Shown in pieces: positions 8,383 through 17,624 of a stretch of DNA of 64,000 bases. Source of the DNA: Candidatus Gastranaerophilales bacterium. Its GTDB lineage: Bacteria > Cyanobacteriota > Vampirovibrionia > Gastranaerophilales > Gastranaerophilaceae. A model generated the notes under the pieces. It was not told the DNA's origin and ran no database searches. It saw nothing but the letters and a program-made list of their open reading frames with translations. Location: contig CALVBT010000001.1 in the NCBI GenBank assembly GCA_944325885.1, positions 124,001-188,000 of the forward strand, written 5' to 3'. The translations under genes and the position numbers were made by a program. Every line of letters starts with the position of its first letter. The first letter of the stretch is position 1.

Positions 8383-9843
8383 TTATACCCTGTCGTAAAT
8401 TTCTATATTATAGCCGTTTGCTATCTCTTCTTTTGCAACAACTTTTACAGACGGCATCAATTGTGACAGCACGACACTTGTTACCTGTCTTATTTCCATA
8501 GGAACAATGACAACTATCTCATCAGCATTGATTTTTAGCTTGTCAATTGATTTGTAGATGTTGTTCACTATTGTTTTTATTTTTGTATTGTCTATTCTTA
8601 TTATCTGGCTGTGTCCGGAGACTTTGCCTGACAGGTATTTTACAGATTCTTCTGAAAGTTCAAAAGCCTGTATTACATTATTTTCGTTTGCAATGCCTTT
8701 GGATATCTGGCGGGAGAGCGCATGTCTTACCCTGCTTAGCAAGTCTTCTTTTGTTTCTTCGTCAGCAAAGTCATTGATTTTTTCAAAAATGTAGACAATA
8801 TCTTTTATAGAAACTCTTTCTTTTATAAGACTTGTCAGAATGTATTTTAGTTCTGCTATTGATACAAAATCAGGCACAATATTTTCTATGAGATACAAAT
8901 TATCTTCGCTGACAATTTCTATGTAATTGTTAATATCGTTGTAGTCAAAAATTTCTTCTACATTTTTGATACAAACATACTCCAGTATCCTTGCAATAAC
9001 CTGTGAGGGATTATATCCGTGCGCCCAGAAGTCTTTTGTCTTTTCTTCCGGTATCCAGTAAACAACTTTCCCCGTAATGGGGTCATTGTCTTTTATCATG
9101 TCTTTTGTCGGTTTATCAAGGTTCAAATCGTCTTTGAAAAACATAAAGTAACCGCAATAAACTACGCCTTTTGCAGCACAAACGCCTCTGACATCTATTT
9201 CAAATTCATTGGCCTGCAGGGTTTCGTCGTTTTCAAATTTTATTTTCGGAATAATGTAGCCGAGTTCTTCTGTAAGGTTTTGTCTTATTTTTACAGTTTC
9301 TGCGACAAGTTTTGCATCCAAATCCGGATTAACAAGCTCTATGTTTTCTTCACTGAGTTTGATTTTTATTTTGTCTTCACCGATTTTGTCCAGCATAATG
9401 TCCGGTGAAATTGTTTTTTGAAGCTGTTTTTTCAGTTCTTTTAACTCTTCAATGTTTTTGAACATTTCGTTGTTGAGTTCTTGTCTTTGTTTTTCATTGG
9501 TTTCGTCAATGAGAGATTTTATGCTGTTTATGCGTTTTCTTTTTTCTTTAATTTTGTTTTGGATTTCCACACATTGTTCGTATGGTTCATTTTGTGAGGA
9601 AATCATTTTTTGCATGTGAGATTGATAACCAAAAATACTTTCGTCATCATCTTCTTCTGTTGTTTGGATTTCACATTCTTTTACAAAAATGCAGTTGTAG
9701 TTAAAGCCTTCGTCAGCTTCTACCTCGTGCATGGAGTATAGTTCCCAGCCCAGAGAGGACATCTCGTTTAAGAGGGATTCCATCTGGAAAGTATCATCAC
9801 TCGGTACGGCTTTAATACAGTATTGCATTCTGGTTGATTTCAT
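8383..9843 (-). CDS. Soluble FlhA/SctV cytoplasmic-domain-like protein with DUF4177-like head
   Basis: 486 residues with no membrane segment. Residues about 6-58 resemble DUF4177 (LLNEMSSLGWELYSM, then YNCIFVKE). Residues about 75-140 are a charged coiled coil. From about 180 to the end the protein follows the FHIPEP export-gate cytosolic domain: LGYIIPKIKF, LQANEFEIDVRG, YWIPEEKTKDFWAHGYNPSQ, VPDFVSIAELKYILTSLI, KERVSIKDIVYIFE, RHALSRQI and a final ADEIVVIVPMEIR strand. In FlhA this part recruits export substrates and chaperones below an eight-helix membrane domain, which is absent here. No other secretion gene is nearby. The fold call is by recognised motifs only; the function is open. The N-terminal head could sense or tether. 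Confidence 0.72.
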   Translation of the reverse strand: MKSTRMQYCIKAVPSDDTFQMESLLNEMSSLGWELYSMHEVEADEGFNYNCIFVKECEIQTTEEDDDESIFGYQSHMQKMISSQNEPYEQCVEIQNKIKEKRKRINSIKSLIDETNEKQRQELNNEMFKNIEELKELKKQLQKTISPDIMLDKIGEDKIKIKLSEENIELVNPDLDAKLVAETVKIRQNLTEELGYIIPKIKFENDETLQANEFEIDVRGVCAAKGVVYCGYFMFFKDDLNLDKPTKDMIKDNDPITGKVVYWIPEEKTKDFWAHGYNPSQVIARILEYVCIKNVEEIFDYNDINNYIEIVSEDNLYLIENIVPDFVSIAELKYILTSLIKERVSIKDIVYIFEKINDFADEETKEDLLSRVRHALSRQISKGIANENNVIQAFELSEESVKYLSGKVSGHSQIIRIDNTKIKTIVNNIYKSIDKLKINADEIVVIVPMEIRQVTSVVLSQLMPSVKVVAKEEIANGYNIEIYDRV

Positions 9844-9869
9844 ATATTTAATTCCTGTTTGTCTGATTG

Positions 9870-10793
9870 CTAAACATTTCCTGTTGAGCTGTTTCTGTCG
9901 TCTTCCAGCTGTTTTATGTCAACATTGTAATCTGATTGTTCCTGATAGAGATTTGTATCTTGTATATCAATATCGATGTTTACATCTCCATCAACCATTT
10001 CTATCTCATCTTTTTTGTAATTTTTAATTTTTCCGTCTTCTGTTTTAACAGCAATTTCGTTGCTCAAAAAATGCAGAGAACAAACTCTGCCGAGTCCATC
10101 CGGAGTCATTACACCTGAGCCGATAGGCGGCATATCTTTTGCTGCATCAATGTAGTTTTTGTATTCATAATTCAAACAGCACAGCAGTCTGCCGCAGGTG
10201 CCGGAGATTTTCCCCGGAGTGATTGGCATACCCTGATCTTTTGCCAGTTTTATGTTTATAGAATCAAATTTTCTTAAAAAAGTGCAGCAGCAAAACGGAC
10301 GGCCGCACAGCCCGTTTCCGCATAAGAGAGAGGTTTCGTCCCTTACTCCTATGTGTCTTAAATCAATTCTTACACGTTTGAAAACCTGAGTAAGGTCTTT
10401 TAATAATGCTCTAAAGTCGACTCTTTCCGGTGCCGTGTAATAAAAAGTAATCTTTCTTCTGTCAAAAGTGTATTTTGTCTGAACAAGATTCATGCACAAT
10501 TTGTGTTGTGCAACCAGCTCTTTGCACTTTTTAAATGCATCTTCTTCTGCCGCTTTAATTTCTTCAAGAGTTTCCATGTCCTTTTGCGACATCGGTCTTA
10601 TTAATGGGACAGGCTCGGGCATTTTTTCTTCCCATGCTTTTGCAATGAGAGGATTTACAATAAAAACTTTTGCTACTTCTTCCCCTTTTTCAGTCCTTAC
10701 GAGAACTAGCTGTCCGTGTTCAACATGCGCCGACTCCGGAACTTCAAGAGGGTGAAAAGTGTTCTTTATTAAGTTTACGGCATATTTTATCAT
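9870..10793 (-). CDS. ricT: PSP1-domain protein, RicT/YaaT family
   Basis: 307 residues. The PSP1 core spans roughly residues 55-260: RKITFYYTAPERVDFRALLKDL, FKRVRIDLRHIGVRDE, then two cysteine clusters LCGNGLCGRPFCCCTF and TCGRLLCCLNYEY. In Bacillus the RicA-RicF-RicT complex carries Fe-S clusters and steers RNase Y mRNA processing; the cysteines shown are the likely ligands on this subunit. A C-terminal acidic tail from about 270 is variable. It lies 26 nt upstream of the FlhA-C-like gene on the same strand, so the two may be cotranscribed. Confidence 0.88.
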   Translation of the reverse strand: MIKYAVNLIKNTFHPLEVPESAHVEHGQLVLVRTEKGEEVAKVFIVNPLIAKAWEEKMPEPVPLIRPMSQKDMETLEEIKAAEEDAFKKCKELVAQHKLCMNLVQTKYTFDRRKITFYYTAPERVDFRALLKDLTQVFKRVRIDLRHIGVRDETSLLCGNGLCGRPFCCCTFLRKFDSINIKLAKDQGMPITPGKISGTCGRLLCCLNYEYKNYIDAAKDMPPIGSGVMTPDGLGRVCSLHFLSNEIAVKTEDGKIKNYKKDEIEMVDGDVNIDIDIQDTNLYQEQSDYNVDIKQLEDDRNSSTGNV

Positions 10794-10901
10794 TTTGTAT
10801 CCTATATTAGATTCTACTGGTATTTTAGCATAAAAATTGATTATCAGCTTTGTTTGTTATAGATTTGTATTACGAAACATTCAAGAATAGGGAATATTGA
10901 A

Positions 10902-12689
10902 ATGAAAACATTTTCACACATGAAGACGCATTATAACGAAGATTTGACACTAAAAGATATCGACTCAACAGTTACACTGGCAGGCTGGGTTTCTGCAGTC
11001 AGAGATTTGGGCGGTATTATTTTTATAGAATTGAGAGACAAAACAGGATTCTTTCAGGTAGTTGCTGACCCTCAGATTAACCCTGATGTGCATGCCGTTT
11101 TTTCAAAATTGAAAGACGAATACGTTATTCAAGTTACAGGTAAAGTTTCTAAAAGACCTCCTGAAACTTACAATCCAGAGCTTGCTACAGGCGAAATAGA
11201 AATGTACCCGAGCGAAGTTAAGATTTTTTCAGAAGCTAAATTGCTTCCGTTTGAACTTTCTTCTGACGATACAAAAGAAGATATCCGCTTAAAATACAGA
11301 TATCTCGACATTCGCCGTCCGCAAATGGCAAATAATTTGAAATTACGTCATAAAATTGTTACTGCAATCAGAAATTACCTCAATAATGCAGAATTTATGG
11401 AAGTGGAAACTCCTATTCTTATCAATACTACACCTGAAGGCGCAAGAGATTATCTCGTTCCCAGCCGTGTACAGGAAGGCAAGTTTTATGCATTGCCTCA
11501 GTCACCGCAAATCTTTAAACAGCTGCTTATGGTAGGCGGTATTGAAAAGTATTATCAAATAGCAAAATGTTTCCGTGACGAAGACCTCAGAGCAGACAGA
11601 CAGCCGGAATTCACTCAGGTGGATATGGAAATGTCTTTTGCTACTCAGGACGATGTAATCGAATTGACAGAAGGCGTTATTGTAGAAGCATTTAAGGCTG
11701 CAGGCGTTGATGTAAAACCGCCGTTTACAAGAATTACATGGCAGGAAGCTATGGATAGATTCGGTTCTGACAAACCGGATGCACGTTTCGGGCTGGAATT
11801 GTTTGATATATCAGACATTATGATGGAATCAACTTTTGAACCCGTAAAAGAAACCTTGAAAAAAGGCGGCATCGCAAAAGCTATTAAAATCCCGGGTATT
11901 GCCGGATATTCCAGAAAAGAAATGGATGATGTCCGCTCTACAGCAATTTCTTTTGGTGCAAAAGGTATTGCGTGGATTACTTATATGGAAGACGGAACAA
12001 TAAAATCTCCGATTCTTAAATTCTTAACAGAAGAGCAAATCGAAGCTCTGAAACAAAGAGCAGATGCAAAAGCCGGCGATGTTGTATTCTTTGTCGCTGA
12101 TGACAAGAAAACAACCTATGATGTTATGGGCCGATTCAGACTCTTCTTTGGCGAAAAATTGAATTTGATAGACGAAAACAAACATTCTCTGTTGTGGATT
12201 GTTGACTTCCCGATGTTTGAATACAGTCAGGAGTTTGACAGAGTAATGGCTATGCACCATCCGTTTACTTCTCCTAACCTTGAAGACGTAGACAAGATGA
12301 AAACAGAGCCTTTAAAAGTTCGCTCTATTGCTTATGATATTGTTTACAACGGAACAGAACTCGGCGGCGGTTCTGTAAGAATTCACTCAACAGATGTTCA
12401 GAGAAAAGTGTTCGATGCATTAGGTTTGAGCGAAGAAGAAGTTCAGCAAAAATTCGGATTTATGCTGCAGGCGTTCCAGTATGGTACTCCGCCGCATGCC
12501 GGACTCGCTATTGGATTGGACAGACTTGTTGCATTGTTGACTCACAATACTTCTATCAGAGAAGTTATTGCATTCCCGAAAAACTCTGCTGCAAAATGTC
12601 TTATGACCAATGCACCGACTTATGCATCGGAAGAGCAGTTGATGGAACTTCACCTGAGATCTACTGTAAAGCATGAGCATAAGGTGTAG
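10902..12689 (+). CDS. aspS: Aspartyl-tRNA synthetase, bacterial type
   Basis: 595 residues, normal for the bacterial form with a GAD insertion domain. An N-terminal OB-fold anticodon-binding domain (LAGWVSAVRDLGGIIFIELRD) precedes the class II core: motif 1 region YLNNAEFMEVETP, motif 2 FRDEDLRADRQPEFTQ near residue 223, and motif 3 GLAIGLDRLVALL near 534. It charges tRNA-Asp. An in-frame ATG at 10920 is a possible alternative start. It is divergent from ricT. Whether it also charges tRNA-Asn cannot be read with confidence here. Confidence 0.97.
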   Translation: MKTFSHMKTHYNEDLTLKDIDSTVTLAGWVSAVRDLGGIIFIELRDKTGFFQVVADPQINPDVHAVFSKLKDEYVIQVTGKVSKRPPETYNPELATGEIEMYPSEVKIFSEAKLLPFELSSDDTKEDIRLKYRYLDIRRPQMANNLKLRHKIVTAIRNYLNNAEFMEVETPILINTTPEGARDYLVPSRVQEGKFYALPQSPQIFKQLLMVGGIEKYYQIAKCFRDEDLRADRQPEFTQVDMEMSFATQDDVIELTEGVIVEAFKAAGVDVKPPFTRITWQEAMDRFGSDKPDARFGLELFDISDIMMESTFEPVKETLKKGGIAKAIKIPGIAGYSRKEMDDVRSTAISFGAKGIAWITYMEDGTIKSPILKFLTEEQIEALKQRADAKAGDVVFFVADDKKTTYDVMGRFRLFFGEKLNLIDENKHSLLWIVDFPMFEYSQEFDRVMAMHHPFTSPNLEDVDKMKTEPLKVRSIAYDIVYNGTELGGGSVRIHSTDVQRKVFDALGLSEEEVQQKFGFMLQAFQYGTPPHAGLAIGLDRLVALLTHNTSIREVIAFPKNSAAKCLMTNAPTYASEEQLMELHLRSTVKHEHKV

Positions 12690-12706
12690 CGATAATAATA
12701 TTATTA

Positions 12707-12735
12707 AAAAGACCGGTATACGCCGGTCTTTTGGT
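12707..12735 (+). terminator. Intrinsic terminator after aspS
   Basis: AAAAGACCGG (12707-12716) pairs perfectly with CCGGTCTTTT (12723-12732) across a 6-nt loop and runs into T-rich sequence. It lies 18 nt after the aspS stop, so the Nudix gene downstream probably has its own promoter. Confidence 0.8.
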
Positions 12736-12777
12736 TTTAAACTTGAACAACACAAAATCTTGCGATAAGCTTTTTAT

Positions 12778-13323
12778 ATGGATAAATTTGAAGAAAAAAC
12801 ATTGTCGTCAAAGACGGTTTATAAAGGCAAAATTTTTGAGATTACGGATGATGAAATTACGCTCTCGGACGGACTGGTTAGGCATAGAGAAATTATCCAC
12901 CATCCGGGCGGCGTTGTAATATTTGCTTTAAAAGATAACGGAAATCTCTTGCTTGTAAAGCAAAACAGATATGCCGTAAAATCAGTCCAGACAGAACTCC
13001 CTGCAGGCAGACTGGAAAAAGGCGAGGACCCATTGTTCGCAGCCCAAAGAGAACTGAGGGAAGAAACAGGATATGTTGCAAAAAACTGGGAGTCTTTAGG
13101 GTATATTTTTACAACTTTCGGAATTTGTGACGAAAAATTGTATCTCTTTAAAGCAACTGATTTGACTTTTGACAAACCACAGCCCGATGAAGGCGAAATT
13201 TTGGATTATTTTGAACTTCCGTTAAGCGATGTGTACAATCTCGTAAAAAATGGTACAATTAATGATGCAAAGACTATTTGCGCTATTGCAAGATATAACT
13301 TAGAGAGTTTACAGACTGAATGA
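12778..13323 (+). CDS. Nudix hydrolase, ADP-ribose pyrophosphatase-like
   Basis: 181 residues. A complete Nudix box, G-x5-E-x7-RE-L-x-EE-x-G-Y, is read in GRLEKGE then REETGY (residues about 79-101), preceded by the PAG element seen in ADP-ribose pyrophosphatases (ELPAGRLEKGED). The N-terminal strands (VYKGKIFEITDD, HPGGVVIFALKD) also match that subfamily, which cleaves ADP-ribose to AMP and ribose 5-phosphate. The last bases overlap the next start as ATGA, so the two genes are translationally coupled. Confidence 0.88.
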   Translation: MDKFEEKTLSSKTVYKGKIFEITDDEITLSDGLVRHREIIHHPGGVVIFALKDNGNLLLVKQNRYAVKSVQTELPAGRLEKGEDPLFAAQRELREETGYVAKNWESLGYIFTTFGICDEKLYLFKATDLTFDKPQPDEGEILDYFELPLSDVYNLVKNGTINDAKTICAIARYNLESLQTE

Positions 13324-14138
13324 ACAAAGTAAAAATGCTCGTCCTTGATATAGACGGAACTATTTTCAGAAAAGATTATACGGCGACACAGAGGGTTCAA
13401 AATACTCTGAAAAGCCTTTCTGAAGATGGAGTGAAGGTCGTACTTTGCACAGGCAGAATGTATGCGGCAACAAAGTTTATTGCTGCTGAGCTGGGGCTGA
13501 AAACACCTGTTATTTGCTATCAGGGCGGTCTTGTAAAAAACTTTTATGAAAATCAGGATACTCTCTGGTCACGTCCGATGGATTGCTCTCTTGCTCGTGA
13601 GGTAATTAAAGATTTGAAATCACGTAATGTGTTTTTTAACCTTTATGTTAATGATGAGCTTATGGTTGAGCATGACAGCCCGTTGATACGTCAGTATGTT
13701 GATGCAAGAAACATTTCTTATAAAGTGATAGGCGACAGCGAAAAGGTTGATTTAAACGGGTTAAATAAAATTCTTGCAATTGATGATGATACCGGATTAA
13801 TAGAAAATCTGCAAAAAGAAATGGCAGAAAAATATAAGGGCAAACTATATGTGGTTCGCTCTACTCCGAGATTTTGCGAGTTTTCTGACCCGGAGGCAAC
13901 AAAAGGGAATGCGGTAAGGTTTCTTGCAGAAAAATGGGGTATCAAAAAAGAAGAAATTATGGCCTGCGGTGATCAGGATAATGATATAGAAATGCTCCTC
14001 GCTGCGGGAATAAAGGTTGCTATGGGTAATGCAACCGAAGATTTGAAGAAAATAGCGGATTATGTTACGGAAACCGTGGACAATGACGGCGTTGTCAAAG
14101 CGGTAGCTAAATTTATAGGGGATAAATATGAAATATAG
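13320..14138 (+). CDS. HAD-superfamily phosphatase, Cof type
   Basis: 272 residues. Motif I DIDGT (nucleophile D10, acid D12), motif II LCTGRM, and motif IV GDQDNDIEML near residues 216-225 are intact, with a large alpha/beta C2 cap between, as in Cof/YidA phosphatases of sugar phosphates and flavin-type phosphoesters. Substrate cannot be assigned. It overlaps the Nudix gene by 4 nt upstream and ispF by 11 nt downstream, giving a three-gene operon. Confidence 0.9.
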   Translation: MNKVKMLVLDIDGTIFRKDYTATQRVQNTLKSLSEDGVKVVLCTGRMYAATKFIAAELGLKTPVICYQGGLVKNFYENQDTLWSRPMDCSLAREVIKDLKSRNVFFNLYVNDELMVEHDSPLIRQYVDARNISYKVIGDSEKVDLNGLNKILAIDDDTGLIENLQKEMAEKYKGKLYVVRSTPRFCEFSDPEATKGNAVRFLAEKWGIKKEEIMACGDQDNDIEMLLAAGIKVAMGNATEDLKKIADYVTETVDNDGVVKAVAKFIGDKYEI

Positions 14139-14613
14139 AATTGGACAGGGCTTTGATTTACATCAGTTTGTACCTGATAGAGATTTGATTCTAGGTGGTA
14201 TAAAAATAGACCACAACAAAGGGCTTTTGGGCCATTCGGATGCTGATGCTCTTTGTCATGCAATAATAGATGCTTTGCTCGGAGCGCTTGCTCTGGGCGA
14301 TATAGGGCAGCATTTTCCTGATAATGACCCTCAGTATTATGGCTGTGACAGCACTGAGCTTTTGGCACAGACACTTTATCTTGTTGTAAAAGAGGGATAT
14401 AAAATTAATAATATCGATGCAACAATAAAAACGCAGCAGCCAAGATTGGGGCCGTTTATAAAGGATATTCAACGCAATCTTGCAAACGTCTTGAGCCTTG
14501 AGATAAATCAAGTTTCTATCAAAGCAAAATCCATGGAATGGATGGGGCCAATTGGCGAGGGCAAGTGCCTTGCTGTTGATGCGGTAGTCCTTCTTGAAGA
14601 AATTGCTATCTAA
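14128..14613 (+). CDS. ispF: 2-C-methyl-D-erythritol 2,4-cyclodiphosphate synthase
   Basis: 161 residues. Metal ligands D10 and H12 in GFDLHQF and H44 after GHSDADALCH are present, as is IDATIKTQQPRLGPF. The enzyme makes MEcPP in the MEP isoprenoid pathway from CDP-ME 2-phosphate. The start lies 11 nt inside the HAD gene. ispD, often adjacent or fused, is not here. The stop is 20 nt from the convergent nadA end. Confidence 0.96.
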   Translation: MKYRIGQGFDLHQFVPDRDLILGGIKIDHNKGLLGHSDADALCHAIIDALLGALALGDIGQHFPDNDPQYYGCDSTELLAQTLYLVVKEGYKINNIDATIKTQQPRLGPFIKDIQRNLANVLSLEINQVSIKAKSMEWMGPIGEGKCLAVDAVVLLEEIAI

Positions 14614-14633
14614 CAAAATATACTTTTAATATT

Positions 14634-15548
14634 TTAAGCATTTATATTCACCATTCTGTCAATGGTGGATATTGCTTTTTTAGCAATCTGCGGGTCTACA
14701 TTTATTTCGTACGTGTCATTTTGGAGTGAGTTGAGAATATCTTCCAGCGTATTCCACTTCATATTCGGACAAATTGCTTTCTGGCTGACGAGAATAAATT
14801 CTTTGTCCGGACAATCTCTTTTTAGCCTGTCGACAACGCCTTTTTCTGTAACAATAATGAATTCTTTTTTATCGGATTCTTTTGCTTTTTTGATAATTGC
14901 CGTAGTAGAACCGACAAAATCTGCCAGTTTTGTTACTTCTTTGTGGCATTCAGGATGTGCAAGCACCATTGCATCAGGGTAGACCTGCTTTTTCTGTATT
15001 ATATCTTCGGGTTTTATTCTCAGGTGTGTGGGGCAGTATCCGGGATATGTAATGACTTTTACATCGGGAAGCTGTGTTCCTACATAAGTGCCAAGATAAG
15101 TATCCGGAACAAAAAGCACCTCTTTTGTACCGAGTGAACGCACCACATTTACTGCGTTTGCGCTTGTACAACAAATATCGCATTCCGATTTTACTTCTGC
15201 TGTAGAGTTTACATAACATACTACAGGTATATTCTGATTTTTTGCCTTAAATTCTCTAAGCTGCTGCAGGTTAATCATATCTGCCATCAAACATCCTGAT
15301 TCCAGTCGTGGAAGGAGAACTTTTTTATCCGGAGAGAGAATTTTTGCGGTTTCTGCCATAAAATATACTCCGGCAAAAACTATAATGTCAGCATCTGTTT
15401 TTGCTGCCTGCTGGCTAAGGTACAGAGAGTCACCGGAAAAATCAGCTACTTCATCAATTTCTACATTTTGATAAGTATGTGCAAGAATTATTGCGTTGCG
15501 TTCTTTTTTTAGTTTCTTTATTTCTTCAATTATTTGTGTTTTTTCCAT
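14634..15548 (-). CDS. nadA: Quinolinate synthase
   Basis: 304 residues. The three cluster cysteines are seen in SGCLMAD, HPECHKE and CPNMKWNTLEDI, the pattern that holds the [4Fe-4S] cluster of NadA. AHTYQ and DFSGDSLYLSQQA near the N-terminus bind substrate. It condenses iminoaspartate and dihydroxyacetone phosphate to quinolinate for NAD. nadB and nadC are not in the window. marC lies 23 nt upstream on the same strand. Confidence 0.96.
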   Translation of the reverse strand: MEKTQIIEEIKKLKKERNAIILAHTYQNVEIDEVADFSGDSLYLSQQAAKTDADIIVFAGVYFMAETAKILSPDKKVLLPRLESGCLMADMINLQQLREFKAKNQNIPVVCYVNSTAEVKSECDICCTSANAVNVVRSLGTKEVLFVPDTYLGTYVGTQLPDVKVITYPGYCPTHLRIKPEDIIQKKQVYPDAMVLAHPECHKEVTKLADFVGSTTAIIKKAKESDKKEFIIVTEKGVVDRLKRDCPDKEFILVSQKAICPNMKWNTLEDILNSLQNDTYEINVDPQIAKKAISTIDRMVNINA

Positions 15549-15571
15549 ATTAATTACCTTAGTTTTGTTAT

Positions 15572-16216
15572 TTATCTTGCACTTTTAATGATATCAATAA
15601 GTCCTGTCATAAGAAATTCGCAAGACATTGCAGCAAGAAGTATTCCGACTATTCTGTTGATTACGCTCACACCTGTTTTTCCCAGCAGTTTGCTTACTTT
15701 TGATGAAAATTTTAATATCAGCCAGCAGACAACAAGGTTGAAAAACAGTGCAGCAATGATTAATGACCTGTCAATGACATTGCCCTGTGCGTTTTTCATA
15801 CAAATCGTAAGCATTGTGATTGTTGCAGGGCCTGAAAGCAGAGGTATAGCCAGAGGAAAAACGGAAATATCCGTTCTTTTCATAGATTCTTTACGTTCTT
15901 CTTTGTTTTCGTTGTTCATAGCAGGTTCGGGGTTACCCAGAACAAGGTCTACAGCCATAATCAAGAGCAGTATGCCGCCTGCGATTTTTAGTGCTGTTAA
16001 ACTAATGCCAAGCAAATCCAGAACAATAGAGCCTGTGTATGCAAAGAAAAGAAGAATGAAAAAGGCTATAACAATAGCTTTGTTCATCATGATATTGCGC
16101 CATTTTTCTTTTGAGTTTGCTGTTAAAGCTATAAATACAGGCGCAAGCCCTATGCCGTCCAGTGTAACGAACAGCTTGGAAAAATATCCTAAAAAAGCAT
16201 GTATATGTTCTAACAT
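15572..16216 (-). CDS. MarC-family integral membrane protein
   Basis: 214 residues with about six hydrophobic helices. The family blocks LFVTLDGIGLAPVFIALT, LLGISLTALKIAGGILLLIMA and PLAIPLLSGPATITMLT are clear. The family is widespread (UPF0056) but its function is unresolved; the original link to multiple antibiotic resistance was withdrawn. It sits upstream of nadA on one strand. A hairpin containing a TATAAT-like -10 box lies just before its start. Confidence 0.9.
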   Translation of the reverse strand: MLEHIHAFLGYFSKLFVTLDGIGLAPVFIALTANSKEKWRNIMMNKAIVIAFFILLFFAYTGSIVLDLLGISLTALKIAGGILLLIMAVDLVLGNPEPAMNNENKEERKESMKRTDISVFPLAIPLLSGPATITMLTICMKNAQGNVIDRSLIIAALFFNLVVCWLILKFSSKVSKLLGKTGVSVINRIVGILLAAMSCEFLMTGLIDIIKSAR

Positions 16217-16220
16217 TCAA

Positions 16221-16275
16221 AACCTTTCGCAATTATTCAGTGTTTCTATTATACAAGAAACAAATGCGAAAGGTT
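16221..16275 (-). promoter_or_regulatory. Nested inverted repeat with a possible marC -10 box
   Basis: AACCTTTCGCA (16221-16231) pairs with TGCGAAAGGTT (16265-16275), and TGTTTCT with AGAAACA inside. On the minus strand the apical part reads TATAAT at about 16253-16248, suitably placed for a start near 16240 and the marC ATG at 16216. No good -35 hexamer is visible. The element could be an operator, or a terminator stem for the gene ending at 16294. Confidence 0.4.
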
Positions 16276-16293
16276 ATTAAGATGTTATAAATT

Positions 16294-16728
16294 TTACCAG
16301 CAAGAGCCTACAGAACCGGCTCCGCAAGTTTTTCCGTTCACCCAGATAGCATATTCAAGTTCTGTGTTCTTGAAATTTGTGCCAGTTATATTTGCATTTA
16401 AAAGAGATGTTTCTTCCAAATCTGCATTTTCAAAATTGGCACCGGTAAGGTTTGCACCTTCAAAAGTTGCATTTTCTATATCCGCACCTTTAAAGTTTGC
16501 GTTTTTTAAATTTGCGTTTTTAAAGTTTGTTCTGTCGAGTTTTGCTTTTTCAAAGTTAAAACCTTCTAAATTCAGCCCCTCAAAGCTCTGTTTTTCGAGA
16601 TAGGCTTCTTGATAATCTTTTTTCAGCATATTAAACACAAAAGTTTTTTCATGATCGTCGTCATCAGCAAAAGCGCAGTAACAGCTCATAGAAACACAAA
16701 TCAGACCGAGTAAAAATCTTTTTTTCAT
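16294..16728 (-). CDS. Exported pentapeptide-repeat protein
   Basis: 144 residues. An N-terminal signal peptide (about residues 1-21, ending CAFA) is followed by an acidic DDDDHE segment, then about 12-15 tandem pentapeptides of the A(N/D)(L/F)xx type (LDRTNFKNANLKNANFKGAD and similar), which fold as a right-handed quadrilateral beta-helix. The C-terminus has two cysteines. The role is unknown; exported members are not gyrase protectors. Its start overlaps the upstream gene stop by 4 nt, so the two are coupled. Confidence 0.82.
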   Translation of the reverse strand: MKKRFLLGLICVSMSCYCAFADDDDHEKTFVFNMLKKDYQEAYLEKQSFEGLNLEGFNFEKAKLDRTNFKNANLKNANFKGADIENATFEGANLTGANFENADLEETSLLNANITGTNFKNTELEYAIWVNGKTCGAGSVGSCW

Positions 16729-17456
16729 AAATTTTCCTTTTCTTCTTTTTCTTTGCGTGCAGGTTCAGGTATCACTTTGCCTATGTATTTGGAAATAGAT
16801 AGTGAAAATGCGAGCCTGTCTTCTTGGTTGTTAGGAATAATGACCGCCGTTGTAATAGAGGTGGTCGGCTCGGGTCTTATCTTCAAACCTGCTGCAAATA
16901 CACCCCAGGATTCATCTCTTGATACCCAGTCAGCAACAACACGCAGTTTGTTCGGTATAATGGTCTGGTCAATACCAATCATCACACCTGTCAAAGAAGG
17001 CATCTGCCTTCTTCCTCCGACAAATCCGCCGGCTGTTAAGGTTGTCCTTGTCTTTTTACACAAATAAGACCCGTGTGCATATATCATGCTATCGGGATTT
17101 TGACCTTCTGTCAATGATGGAGAAAGAGTCCCGCCGACTGTAAAACGGGCAGAACGTTTAATTTTAAAAACTTTTTTTGCTGTTAAATTGAGTTTTACAG
17201 ATGTTCTGTCATCAATAGTCGTACCTGCACCGACTGATATTTCCGTGTCTTTGCCCGTACCTATGATTACCTGCGGTGTCAGTGAGGCATAAGCATCACC
17301 AAACGGGCTGTATCTGTTGGATTGTTTTAGTATAACTTCGCCGCCCGGCAGTACATCAGATGATGGCATGGTGACAATTGTCTGCTGTGCAATAGCTGCA
17401 GAAGGGAAAATAAAAAAGCTAAAAGTTAATATGTATTCGACTAATTTTTTCATCAA
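16725..17456 (-). CDS. Exported outer-membrane beta-barrel-like protein
   Basis: 243 residues. The signal peptide (residues 1-23, ending AIAQ) is followed by alternating amphipathic strands rich in Gly, Thr and aromatic residues (TEISVGAGTTI, RFTVGGTLSPSL, TTLTAGGFVGGR, WGVFAAGLKIRP), the look of a small outer-membrane barrel. The C-terminal tail RKEKEEKENL is charged and lies after the last strand, so it may be periplasmic. No named family was recognised. Two consecutive ATG codons begin the gene. Paired with the pentapeptide protein. Confidence 0.65.
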   Translation of the reverse strand: MMKKLVEYILTFSFFIFPSAAIAQQTIVTMPSSDVLPGGEVILKQSNRYSPFGDAYASLTPQVIIGTGKDTEISVGAGTTIDDRTSVKLNLTAKKVFKIKRSARFTVGGTLSPSLTEGQNPDSMIYAHGSYLCKKTRTTLTAGGFVGGRRQMPSLTGVMIGIDQTIIPNKLRVVADWVSRDESWGVFAAGLKIRPEPTTSITTAVIIPNNQEDRLAFSLSISKYIGKVIPEPARKEKEEKENL

Positions 17457-17624
17457 TTTTAGAGTTAAAAAAAGTACCTCTTGTAATCATTAAAGTCAAA
17501 AGAGATACTTAAATTAATAACCTTTCATTTCTTATTATAAAAATTTTTTACATGATTATCAATATAATAAATAGAATTGTAAAGATTTTAAACCTGTTCT
17601 ATCTCTCAACAATCAAAATAAGCA

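Noticed and set aside
15534-16280. 248-codon plus-strand open frame opposite marC and the nadA start
   Set aside because: It is the mirror of MarC, whose family blocks are unmistakable; the antisense product has no recognisable domain.
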